Below, one piece after another: positions 10,501-17,862 of a DNA stretch of 64,000 nucleotides. The stretch covers positions 1 to 64,000 of the forward strand of contig NZ_RDFA01000007.1 in NCBI RefSeq assembly GCF_004118325.1, in the 5' to 3' direction. The notes beneath the pieces are model-generated. The model was not told the DNA's origin, did no database searches, and saw only the letters and a program-made list of their open reading frames with translations. The first letter of the stretch is position 1. Each line of letters starts with the position of its first letter. Source of the DNA: Halorientalis pallida. GTDB lineage: Archaea; Halobacteriota; Halobacteria; Halobacteriales; Haloarculaceae. The translations under genes and the position numbers were made by a program.

Positions 10501-11184
10501 CCGATCCGCCACCGTCGTCTCGGTCGTCACCGACTCGCCAGCGAGCGTTCGGCGGTACGTCTCCACGAACTCCGTCCGGTCACCCGACGTGACGTCGCTC
10601 ACCTTCGCCCCCTCGACGCTCCGTGGCGTCTCCGGTAGTCCGTCGAACAACTCCCCGCGGGCCAGCCGGTACCGGAGCGACTCGTCGACGAGCGTGACGG
10701 CTCCGTTCGGAAAGTGATCGAAGAGCGTCTCGTACCGCTGATCGTCTACGGGACGATCCGAGACGTGCCGCTCCGTCACGTCGACGAACTGGTCGATGCG
10801 TCCGCCGGCGAGCGGTCCCGTCGATACCTCGTGGCCGTGATGCCGGACCCATCGCTCCTCGCAGGTTTCTGTCGCCAGTACGTGATAGCAGGTGCCGTCC
10901 GGTCCGCACCCGTCGTTCGAGGCGGGGAACCGGGCCGGCGCTTCGAGTCGGGGCCGGATCCACGACTCGAGCACCGCCGTGCGCTCGGTCCCGACGGCCT
11001 CCTCGGCGTCGAAGCCGAAGTACTCGCCGACGCGATCGCCGGCCCAGGTCACGGTGTCGTCGGCGTCGGTGACGACGACACCGGTGTCGGCGGCCCCGAA
11101 CAGCGACCGGACGAGATCCGGGTCACTGGCGAGCGATCGTAGCGGCGACGCGGCGGACTTCTCTCTCGTGTGTTCGTCACTCAT
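7585..11184 (-). CDS. Multi-PAS/GAF regulator with HTH-10 (Bat-type) DNA-binding domain
   Basis: A 1199-residue cytoplasmic sensor-regulator. Five PAS domains can be followed by their closing motifs (FVDVTER, VTQDITDRK, IQDITDRK, MSQDITTEE, TTDVTDRK). PAS2 and PAS4 are near-duplicates (FPNGAVTLVD and VPNGAVALVD). Two GAF domains follow (around FGFGYVSVKRFDE and IDFVWIGRPRG...GLRSVVCIPL). Next comes a domain beginning REFLELEFALSD, typical of bacterio-opsin-activator proteins, and a C-terminal HTH-10 helix-turn-helix (LTDRQHEILNAAYYGGYYETPR, then SSPAVYNHLQAAHRTLLE). No kinase domain is present, so ligand or redox sensing would act directly on DNA binding. ATG 11184 is preferred over an in-frame start 27 codons upstream, because the intervening residues are not domain-like. 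Bat, the namesake, controls bop in Halobacterium; whether this protein does so here is unknown. Confidence 0.9.
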   Translation of the reverse strand: MSDEHTREKSAASPLRSLASDPDLVRSLFGAADTGVVVTDADDTVTWAGDRVGEYFGFDAEEAVGTERTAVLESWIRPRLEAPARFPASNDGCGPDGTCYHVLATETCEERWVRHHGHEVSTGPLAGGRIDQFVDVTERHVSDRPVDDQRYETLFDHFPNGAVTLVDESLRYRLARGELFDGLPETPRSVEGAKVSDVTSGDRTEFVETYRRTLAGESVTTETTVADRVLVHRTHPVSTEDGSVCAAIGVTQDITDRKARERELRRNREFLRDVQAVADVGGWEVDFRSETLTWTDEVYRIHDLPTDYEPSVDSGLAFYHPEDRGRMERAYEALARDGERYDLELRIVTASDEVRWVRSIGKPWTDEEGRLVGARGTIQDITDRKTRERKLEESRNRYRTLVENVPNGAVALVDADLRYTTVGGTPIEEASTTPSELVGRSVETALPSDLATLLVPNYAAALDGEHRTFTGSIGDRDYRFRIVPVRSDDGRVFAAMGMSQDITTEERRERELREAKQRLHIALEETETGVWVLEDGDTLRPFGTITDLFGVDPGTDSLETYMERIHPADRPAVEDGLRAAREDGARFDVEYRVRTGRGDRWVHARGKVLDDTDGQRMVGVTTDVTDRKRRVGALEKRERVLRELHTATREFYPPSSLPEIATFLVEFVERAFGFGYVSVKRFDEETGRLQPAARSSSVDAPIAPGPVDPGENPIWEAYRNGESRIFDGGEIGDGTHAALNQALIVPIGDFGVTLACTTGERAFDDVDLDLIEVAAANAESAFQRHHSDRVRTEITRELSTQQTKVDELRGVIDVIQGIQRRIADSESQAALDAGVCEELRRTEPIDFVWIGRPRGRDTDLEPVAWAGDDGGYLDSVGTDESDGRVPAQRAAASHETYTLSNVSEHVLDDAWAKEALSAGLRSVVCIPLVYDEVLYGVLTAYSATEDAFGQLYEDLLTDVTSLVVNYSRILEHRYEATNREFLELEFALSDATYPLQRLATEADAAIRYDTVAESTSDAVRCLVTVERGDAERVLERARSTASVVDAEWFGTVEHGQLSLWIKRPFLPSDVVKHGGRLLESTTTADGTTVRVALPATASPRPLLDSITSRYPDIDLLAQRQTTSPEGTDTATVTDRLTDRQHEILNAAYYGGYYETPRKVTGEDLAESFEISSPAVYNHLQAAHRTLLETVLDPEHGFRY

Positions 11185-11335
11185 TCGTCTCCACTCCAGT
11201 CTGTCTCTCGACGCTGCTCTGGTGAGAGACGCGGGTAAAGTACAAAAACCCGTGCCCCGATCCACTGGTCGACAGGCCGGCTCCTGGGTGGGAATCGTAC
11301 GGTGACGCCGGCACCAGCCGCCGTCGCGAGCCGAC

Positions 11336-11626
11336 TCACGCGTCCTGCTCGTGGACCTTCGCTAGCACCGCCGACGCCGCCACCGAGACGACGCCGGCCG
11401 ATTCGAGCGTCTCGGCGAACGCCTCGGAGTCGTAGTAGGAGAGCGCCTCGGCCAGTCGGTCGTCGGCGACTTCCTGCAGGACGACGACGGTGTTCTCGTC
11501 GTCGGCCGGCCGGAACGCCTGCGTACCCAGCGACCCGTGGGCCGCCCGCCGATCGGCGTTGTCCTCGTGGTGGCGCTCCCACTGCCCGTAGTCCTCGATC
11601 TCGTGTTCCGCGTAGATGTACGCCAT
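11336..11626 (-). CDS. Small dimeric alpha-beta barrel-like protein
   Basis: A 96-residue acidic protein: MAYIYAEHEIEDYGQWERHHEDNADRR, later TQAFRPADDENTVVVLQEVADDRLAEALSYYDS and a final hydrophobic helix. The strand-helix-strand pattern, with a first-strand motif of the type VxDYxxWxxxF/H, resembles the dimeric alpha-beta barrel superfamily (antibiotic-biosynthesis-monooxygenase/cyclase-like small proteins). No catalytic residue can be named. The start at 11626 fits the first predicted strand. It is divergent from the M48 protease gene, 123 bases away. Function unknown; the fold assignment is an inference from pattern. Confidence 0.6.
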   Translation of the reverse strand: MAYIYAEHEIEDYGQWERHHEDNADRRAAHGSLGTQAFRPADDENTVVVLQEVADDRLAEALSYYDSEAFAETLESAGVVSVAASAVLAKVHEQDA

Positions 11627-11749
11627 ACCGACCGTGCGAGCGGCAGGGACAAAGGCTGTGGCCTCGCCGACCGGAGCGAGCGCCCGGGTCGGCCGAGAAC
11701 GTGACACGCGAGCGGAAAGATTGAGGGCGCGGAGCGCGAAAACACGGGT

Positions 11750-12859
11750 ATGGTGACGGATCTGGGTGAGACGGTCGGCTCGGCAACACGGGTCGCGGCC
11801 GCAGGAGTGGTGTATCTGGTGACCGTCCTCGTCGCGGTCGTGCTGCCGGTCTCCCTGTTCGCGGCGGCGATCACGTACGCGGGGGTGGCCAACGCCGAAC
11901 GGGACCTCGGACTGGCCTTCACCGTCGGCTTTTTCATCCTGTTGACGCTGGTAGTGCTGGCCATCCTCGTCCGCCGAAACGGTCCGGGCGTTCGCCGACG
12001 GTTGCGGCGGGAGCCCGGGCGGTACCTCGCTGGCCGCCCGCCGGCGACGAACGGTGCCGAAGCGACCGCGGCCGCGACGCTTCGTCGCCTCGCCCAGCAG
12101 GTCACCCTCCCGGTGCCGGCGCTGCGCGTCGTCGAGACCGACGCTCCGCTTTGTTACTCGCTCCGGTGGACCGTGTCGGACCCCGAGGCCGTCGACGAGG
12201 CCGTCGGTTCGGGGGTGCTCGGCCCACCCGCCGACGGTCACGGAGACGACGACTGGGACGTGGCGGTTTTCGACACCGTGGATCCCGTGCCGCTGCTGGA
12301 CGACGGCGGTCCGGGGCTCCCGGCACCGCTCGCGGCCGAGACCGTGATCGTCGTTTCGACCGGTTCGCTGGACGCCCTCGACGAGACGGAGACGCGGGCC
12401 GTGCTGGCCCACGAAGTCGCCCACCTCCGGAACGGCGATCCGGGGCTGGTCGCCCGGCTCCTGTGGCCGCTGTTCTGGACGCGCAACCTCGTTGCGGGCA
12501 CGCAGTCACACCCTGAGATCGACGCCGGTATCGACCGGCCCGACCTCGACGTGGCGCTGTTGCGCGTCCTCGCCGCGGTGGTCCGGCCGCTGGGTTGGCT
12601 CGCCGTCGTGATCGTCACGCGGGACCGGGAGCGCCGCGCCGACGACGGTGCCGCCGCCATCACCGGCGACCCGGCCGCGCTGGCCAGCGCGCTCGAAACC
12701 CTCTCGGACCCGTCACGACCGACCGTCGACCTCCGTGCCGCCTCGGCGCTGAACGTCCTCCCGCAGACCCGCCCCGACGCCGGACGCCTCGCCCGGGCGT
12801 CCCACCCGGCCACGACGGCGCGAATCGAGCGACTGCGGGCGATGGCGGCGGCCGCCTGA
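11750..12859 (+). CDS. M48 family (HtpX-like) membrane metalloprotease
   Basis: A 369-residue membrane protein. Two strongly hydrophobic N-terminal helices (~15-45 and ~55-80) precede a cytoplasmic catalytic domain. The zinc motif HEVAH is at 221-225 in VLAHEVAHLRNGDPG, and ERRADDGAA downstream supplies the third ligand (ExxAD-type). A further hydrophobic segment lies near 265-285. This is the architecture of HtpX/M48 proteases, which degrade damaged membrane proteins. It differs from short bacterial HtpX by a longer linker between TM2 and the HExxH motif (about residues 85-205). The gene stands alone, convergent with the monooxygenase gene. Confidence 0.85.
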   Translation: MVTDLGETVGSATRVAAAGVVYLVTVLVAVVLPVSLFAAAITYAGVANAERDLGLAFTVGFFILLTLVVLAILVRRNGPGVRRRLRREPGRYLAGRPPATNGAEATAAATLRRLAQQVTLPVPALRVVETDAPLCYSLRWTVSDPEAVDEAVGSGVLGPPADGHGDDDWDVAVFDTVDPVPLLDDGGPGLPAPLAAETVIVVSTGSLDALDETETRAVLAHEVAHLRNGDPGLVARLLWPLFWTRNLVAGTQSHPEIDAGIDRPDLDVALLRVLAAVVRPLGWLAVVIVTRDRERRADDGAAAITGDPAALASALETLSDPSRPTVDLRAASALNVLPQTRPDAGRLARASHPATTARIERLRAMAAAA

Positions 12860-12878
12860 GACCGGGAACCCGTCGGTG

Positions 12879-14528
12879 TTAACCCGACGCGCGTTCGAGT
12901 TCGAAGCCGTCGTAGTCGTCGCGGGCGACCCGGGCACAGATCTCCCGGTAATTGTCGAGGCCGCCGGGGAAGGGGGTGAACACCTGCGTCTTCCCGGGGA
13001 CGTTCGCGCCGCGGTACCAGGACTTGGCCTGGGAGAACAGCATGTTCTCGGCCAGCATGTTGGTGTTCTGGACCCACTGGTCTTCGGATTCCCGACGCGC
13101 CTCGATGCGGTCGTAGCCGTGCTCGTCCATGTACCTGATGCAGTCGGCGATCCACTCGACGTGTTGCTCGATGGACAGCGGCATGTTCGTCAGCACGGAC
13201 GGGCTCTGTGGCCCGGTGATCGTGAACAGGTTCGGGAACCCGCTGGTCATGAGGCCGAGGTAGGTCCGCGGTCCGGCCTCCCACTTCTCTTCGATGGTCT
13301 GGTCGTTCTTCCCCTCGATGTCCATCGCGAGGATCGCGCCGGTCATCGCGTCGAACCCGGTCGCGAACACGAGCACGTCGAGGGGGTAGTGATCGGCCGT
13401 GGTCCGGATTCCGTCGGCCGTCACCCGTTCGATGGGGTGCTCGTCCACGTCCACGAGGGACACGTCGTCGCGGTTGTAGGTCCCGTAGTAGTCGTTGTAA
13501 TCCATCGGCGGGCGCTTCGAGCCGTAGGGGTGGTCCGTCGGGACGAGTTTCTCGGCGGTCTCGGGGTCGTCGACTTTCCCGCGGATCTTCTCGCGGATGA
13601 ACGCCGAGACCACCTCGTTCAACTCGGGGTTCGACAGGATCGACCCCGGCTCGAAACTGTGGAGAAAGCGGAAGCCGCCTTGCTGCCAGCGCTCCTCGAG
13701 AACGTCCCGGATCTCGTCCTCGGAGAGCCCGTAGTCGGTCTCGTGTTCGTGGTCGAACGGCATGCCCAGGCGGGAGTCCCGGGCCTGCTCCCAGATGTCG
13801 TCGTAGTTCTCGCGGATCTCGTCGTACTCGTCGTCCTCCAGCGGCCGGTTCCGGGCCGGCACCGCGTAGTTGGGCGTCCGCTGGAAGACGGTCAGGTGGT
13901 CGGCCTGGCCGCCGACCTCCGAGATGAACTGGATGCCGGTCGAGCCGGTGCCGATCACGCCGACGTGGTCGTCGCCGAAGTCGATCTCCCCGTCGGGCCA
14001 CCGCGCCGTGTGGTACCACTCGCCCTCGAACGCGTCGAGCCCGTCGAAGTCCGGCAGGAACGGCTCGGAGAGACACCCGACCGCGGTGACGAAGTATCGG
14101 GTCGTGACACGCTCGCCGTCGGCCAGCTCGACGCTCCAGGTCGCCGTCTCGTCGTCGTAGGTCGCCGACGTGACCTCCCGCTCGAACGCGATATTTCGGT
14201 GCAGATCCAGCCGGTCGGCCACCCACTGCAGGTAGTCGAGGATCTCGGGCTGTTCCGGGTAGCGCTCGCTCCACTCCCACTCCCGGTGCAGACCCTCGTC
14301 GAAGGAGAAGCAATAGATGTGGCTCTCACTGTCACAGCGGGCACCCGGGTACGTGTTCCAGTACCACGTCCCGCCGACTTCCGCGCCTTTCTCGTAGACG
14401 CGGACGTCCAGCCCCTGTTCGCGCAGTTTGTGCAACATGTAGAGCCCGGAGAAACCCGCGCCGATCACGACGGCGTCGACGTCGACGTTCCCGTCCCCCC
14501 CGTCCGTGTCTGTCTCAGCGGCTGACAC
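12879..14528 (-). CDS. Type I Baeyer-Villiger monooxygenase (FAD/NADPH)
   Basis: A 549-residue soluble flavoenzyme. The FAD Rossmann motif GAGFSG is at 23-28. The motif GGTWYWNTYPGARCD matches the second BVMO signature (GxWxx[FY]P[GM]xxxD). The diagnostic fingerprint FxGxxxHxxxWP is present as FEGEWYHTARWP at 167-178, and a second nucleotide motif GTGSTG follows shortly (GVIGTGSTGIQF). Further conserved parts are FQRTPNYAVP and VFATGFDAMTG. Such enzymes insert oxygen next to a ketone using NADPH and O2, as in cyclohexanone and phenylacetone monooxygenases. The substrate here cannot be inferred. No esterase or dehydrogenase operon surrounds it. It runs convergently toward the protease gene. 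Length and both signatures are normal for the family. Confidence 0.9.
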   Translation of the reverse strand: MSAAETDTDGGDGNVDVDAVVIGAGFSGLYMLHKLREQGLDVRVYEKGAEVGGTWYWNTYPGARCDSESHIYCFSFDEGLHREWEWSERYPEQPEILDYLQWVADRLDLHRNIAFEREVTSATYDDETATWSVELADGERVTTRYFVTAVGCLSEPFLPDFDGLDAFEGEWYHTARWPDGEIDFGDDHVGVIGTGSTGIQFISEVGGQADHLTVFQRTPNYAVPARNRPLEDDEYDEIRENYDDIWEQARDSRLGMPFDHEHETDYGLSEDEIRDVLEERWQQGGFRFLHSFEPGSILSNPELNEVVSAFIREKIRGKVDDPETAEKLVPTDHPYGSKRPPMDYNDYYGTYNRDDVSLVDVDEHPIERVTADGIRTTADHYPLDVLVFATGFDAMTGAILAMDIEGKNDQTIEEKWEAGPRTYLGLMTSGFPNLFTITGPQSPSVLTNMPLSIEQHVEWIADCIRYMDEHGYDRIEARRESEDQWVQNTNMLAENMLFSQAKSWYRGANVPGKTQVFTPFPGGLDNYREICARVARDDYDGFELERASG

Positions 14529-14657
14529 TGTGTATCACTGCCCATATCCAATGGCTGGCACCAATTAAAGCCACTCCACCAGAACATCGGACGTATATCA
14601 GTGGGCGGCGAGCGGACCGGCCATCCCACCCGCCTCGCGAGACGCCGCCGGCACGCT

Positions 14658-17336
14658 TCAGTCGTCGTCCCCGTCGAGTTCCGCTTGCCACTCCTGGACT
14701 CTCGTCATCAACTCGACCGGTGGCGTCTCGTTCACGTCGAGGTCCCGCAACTGGTCGAGCACCGCCTCGACCTCGGGGTCGAGCGCCGAATCGTCTGCAC
14801 TCTCGCCGGCCGCTTCCCCGCCGTCGGCCGTCGCTCGTTCGTCCGCGGCCGCCGCTCCCTCGAAACTCCCCGACGAGAGATCGAAGACGGCCTGGACCGG
14901 TTCGCCGCCGCCGCTGCCTTTCGCCTCGATGGCCTCCTCCTCGCGGAGCCGCTCCAGCACGTCCCGCGAGCGCTCGACGACCGGGTCGGGGACGCCGGCC
15001 AGGTCCGCGACGTGAATCCCGTAGGACCGGTCGGTCGGGCCGTCCCGCACGGTCCGCAGGAAGGTCACGTCGCCGTCCGACTCGTCTGCAGCCACGTGGA
15101 CGTTGGCCACTCGCTCCAGGTGGTCGGCCAGCCCCGTGAGTTCGTGGTAGTGGGTCGCGAAGAGGGTCTTCGCACGGACCTGGTTGTGGATGTACTCCGT
15201 CGCGGCCCACGCGATAGAGATGCCGTCGTAGGTCGCGGTTCCGCGGCCCACCTCGTCGAGGATCACCAGCGATTCGTCGGTCGCCGAGTGCAGGATGTTG
15301 CTCAACTCCTGCATCTCGACCATGAACGTCGAGCGGCCCTGGGCCAACTCGTCTAGCGCGCCCACGCGGGTGAAGATCCCGTCGACCAGCCCGACCCGTG
15401 CCGACTCCGCGGGGACGAAACTCCCGACCTGTGCGAGCAGGGTGATCAGCGCCGCCTGGCGCATGTAAGTGGACTTCCCGCTCATGTTCGGCCCCGTAAC
15501 GATCAAGAAGCGCCGGTCGTCGTCCATCGCGAGGTCGTTGGGGACGAACGAGGTGGTCTGTTCGACGACGGGGTGGCGACCCTGCCGGATGTCCAGGTCC
15601 CGGCCCTCGACCAGTTCCGGCCGGGTCCAGTCGTTGCGGACGGCGTGGGCTGCGAGACTCCCGAGTGCGTCGAGTTCCGCCAGCGCCCGCCCCACGTCCT
15701 GCAGGAGCGTCGCCCGGTCGGCCACCCGTTCCCGGAGGTCCTGGAACAGTTCGTACTCCAGGTCTCCCCGTTGCTCCTCCAGGCGCAGGATCTCCCGTTC
15801 TTTCGCCTCCAGTTCGGGAATCGTGAACCGCTCGGAGTTTTTCAGCGTCTTGATCGCCTCGTACGCGTCGGGCACGTCGTCGGCCTCGCTCTTGCCGACC
15901 TGGATGTAGTATCCATCAGTTTTGTTCCGGTCGACCTGCAGGTGGGTGATGCCGTGACGCTGTTTCTCCCGCCGATCGAGCGTCTCGATCCACTCTTTGG
16001 CGGCCTCGTGTCGCTCGATGATCTCGTCGAGTTCGTCGTCGTACCCCTGCTGGAACAGGCCGCCCTGCGTGACCGTACCGGGCGGATCGTCGGTCAGGGC
16101 CTCGTCCAGTTCGGCGGCGAGGTCGGCGGCGGCATCCCGGTCGGCCCCGGCGACGATGTCGCTCAGCGGCGATTCCGCCAACCGTTCGGTCCCGTCGATC
16201 ACCTCGGCCGCCCGGGGCAGGAGTGCGAGCGTCTCGGCGACCCGCAGGAGGTCGCCCGCGTCGGCGCTCCTCGAGGCCGCCCGGCTGGCCAGCCGTTCGA
16301 GGTCGTACGCGCCGCCGAGGACTTCCCGGAGTTCCTCGCGGGCCATGGCGGCCTCGGTGAGGGCCGCGACCGCGGACTGCCGTCGCTCCAGTTCCCGGCG
16401 GGACCGCCGCGGTCTGACGAGCCACTGCTGGAGGAGCCGCCCACCCGCGCTGGTGACGGTGTGGTCGACGGTCGCGAACAGGGAGCCCGACCGGTCGCCC
16501 TGCATAGTTTCGGTGAGTTCGAGGTTGCGCTGGGTCGTCGCGTCCAGTTCGACGTGGTCGCTCCCGCTGTAGGTCTGCAGGCGTGTTACCGAGGCCAGCG
16601 CGCCCTGGCCGGTCTCTTCGACGTAGGCAAGCACCGCGCCGGCCGCCCGGATCGCCGCCGTGTCGTCGTCGATGCCGACGCTCTCGGTGGTATCGTCGCC
16701 GAACTGCTCGCGGACAGTGTGACGAGCCCGTCCCGGTGCGAACGACTCCGCCGCGTGCAGGGTCAGCGTCGCCGTCGTCCGCTCGCGGACCCGGTCCAGC
16801 AGAGCCTCGTCGGCCCGCACGTCCGGGCCGGGCAGCACCTCCGCGGGGTCGAACTTGTACAGTTCCGTCAGGAGCGCCCCCTCACTGTCCTCGCCGTCGA
16901 CGCTGGTCACGAAGAACTGTCCCGTCGTCACGTCCGCGGCGGCGACGCCGTAGCCGTCGTCCTCGCGGACGACGGCGGCGAGATACTGGGCGTCGTCGTC
17001 GGTCGTCTCGATCAGCGTCCCCGGCGTCACGACGCGGGTGATCGCCCGCTCGTGGCCGTCCGCTGTCTCGTGCTGGTCCGCGACCGCCACCCGGTAGCCG
17101 CGCTCGACCAGCGCCGTCAGGTAGGGCGTGAGGTCGTCGACCGGAACGCCAGCCATGGGATAAGACGACCCGTGCGAGGACTTCTGTGACACCTTGAGAT
17201 CCAGTTCGTCGGCCACGGTCTCGGCGTCCTCGCCGAAGAACTCGTAGAAGTCGCCACACTGCATCGCCAGCAGATCCGCCTCCGTCTCCTCTTTGAGGGC
17301 GAGAAACTCCCCGACGATACCCGTCGCCTCGGTCAT
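14658..17336 (-). CDS. mutS: DNA mismatch repair protein MutS (first copy)
   Basis: An 892-residue MutS1-type protein. The N-terminal mismatch-recognition motif F-Y-E is at 30-32 (QCGDFYEFF), the connector begins near YPMAGVP, and the core/lever and clamp region includes GYYIQVGKSEADDVPD. The ATPase Walker [10 protein letters not shown] lies near 614-622, followed by the Walker B/signature region [13 protein letters not shown] and FATHYHELT. The C-terminal ~110 residues are acidic and weakly conserved. ATG 17336 is chosen over an in-frame start 7 codons upstream because GGAGAGGT lies immediately before it and an AT-rich TATA-like GTTTTAT (minus strand, ~17363-17369) sits at promoter distance. 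A second MutS lies at 29817-32462. No mutL is adjacent to either. Confidence 0.95.
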   Translation of the reverse strand: MTEATGIVGEFLALKEETEADLLAMQCGDFYEFFGEDAETVADELDLKVSQKSSHGSSYPMAGVPVDDLTPYLTALVERGYRVAVADQHETADGHERAITRVVTPGTLIETTDDDAQYLAAVVREDDGYGVAAADVTTGQFFVTSVDGEDSEGALLTELYKFDPAEVLPGPDVRADEALLDRVRERTTATLTLHAAESFAPGRARHTVREQFGDDTTESVGIDDDTAAIRAAGAVLAYVEETGQGALASVTRLQTYSGSDHVELDATTQRNLELTETMQGDRSGSLFATVDHTVTSAGGRLLQQWLVRPRRSRRELERRQSAVAALTEAAMAREELREVLGGAYDLERLASRAASRSADAGDLLRVAETLALLPRAAEVIDGTERLAESPLSDIVAGADRDAAADLAAELDEALTDDPPGTVTQGGLFQQGYDDELDEIIERHEAAKEWIETLDRREKQRHGITHLQVDRNKTDGYYIQVGKSEADDVPDAYEAIKTLKNSERFTIPELEAKEREILRLEEQRGDLEYELFQDLRERVADRATLLQDVGRALAELDALGSLAAHAVRNDWTRPELVEGRDLDIRQGRHPVVEQTTSFVPNDLAMDDDRRFLIVTGPNMSGKSTYMRQAALITLLAQVGSFVPAESARVGLVDGIFTRVGALDELAQGRSTFMVEMQELSNILHSATDESLVILDEVGRGTATYDGISIAWAATEYIHNQVRAKTLFATHYHELTGLADHLERVANVHVAADESDGDVTFLRTVRDGPTDRSYGIHVADLAGVPDPVVERSRDVLERLREEEAIEAKGSGGGEPVQAVFDLSSGSFEGAAAADERATADGGEAAGESADDSALDPEVEAVLDQLRDLDVNETPPVELMTRVQEWQAELDGDDD

Positions 17337-17432
17337 ACCTCTCCGTGGGAGCGACACCGGATAAAACGCTGTGGGTCCGGCCGCGGGCGCAGTATAATTT
17401 CAACAACGAAAAAACGTAATAAATAAACTCCC

Positions 17433-17627
17433 TACCGGGTCGAGGGGCCGGGGCGCCACCGGATCGCCTTCGAGTACCCGCCGCTCCAGCAGTCCCTCTC
17501 GGCCGGCGACACGCTCGATCTGCGGATCTACATCTCCGACTGGATCTACCTGGATGCCGAGGGCCGCGGCGAGGTCACGATCGACCCCGCCGCCTCACGG
17601 ATTACGATCCCACAGCGTCCCCGGTAG
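17433..17627 (+). pseudogene. C-terminal remnant of a CocE/S15-type hydrolase gene
   Basis: An open stretch of ~64 codons reading YRVEGPGRHRIAFEYPPLQQ, continuing SLSAGDTLDLRIYIS and ending ITIPQRPR-stop. It aligns without gaps of note to the end of the intact hydrolase at 17863-19386 (YRVEGSGVSRINFEFPTLQR, ending VRLPQRPR-stop). There is no start codon or upstream domain: the frame meets TAA at 17424, within an A/T-rich stretch. It is therefore the surviving 3' end of a second, diverged paralogue whose first ~440 codons are missing. The alignment was made by eye from translation; the divergence (roughly half identical) says this is not a recent tandem duplication. Confidence 0.8.
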
Positions 17628-17822
17628 CCCATCCCGGCCCCGCGGACCCCCACTGGTCCGTTCGGGTCCGGTCGGCACGCTCCGCCTGCGGTCGCGCTGT
17701 CTCGACCTCGACGCTCTTCTCGGACGACTCGACGCCAGCCATCGACGCGACGCTCGATATCGACCGGCTGTGATCGAGAAAATTTCACCTAATCGCATAT
17801 AAAATGCCGAAAATAGCAGGCA

Positions 17823-17862
17823 GATATAAACACTTAATTGGATTCGTTTTTGAACGTTGTCG
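17823..17862 (+). promoter_or_regulatory. Probable promoter of the Tat-exported hydrolase gene
   Basis: An AT-rich island runs from about 17770 to 17850 in otherwise GC-rich DNA. GATATAAAC at 17823-17831 is a good archaeal TATA-box candidate. A start site ~25 bases later would give a leader of roughly 10 bases before ATG 17863. Inferred from composition and spacing only. Confidence 0.4.
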
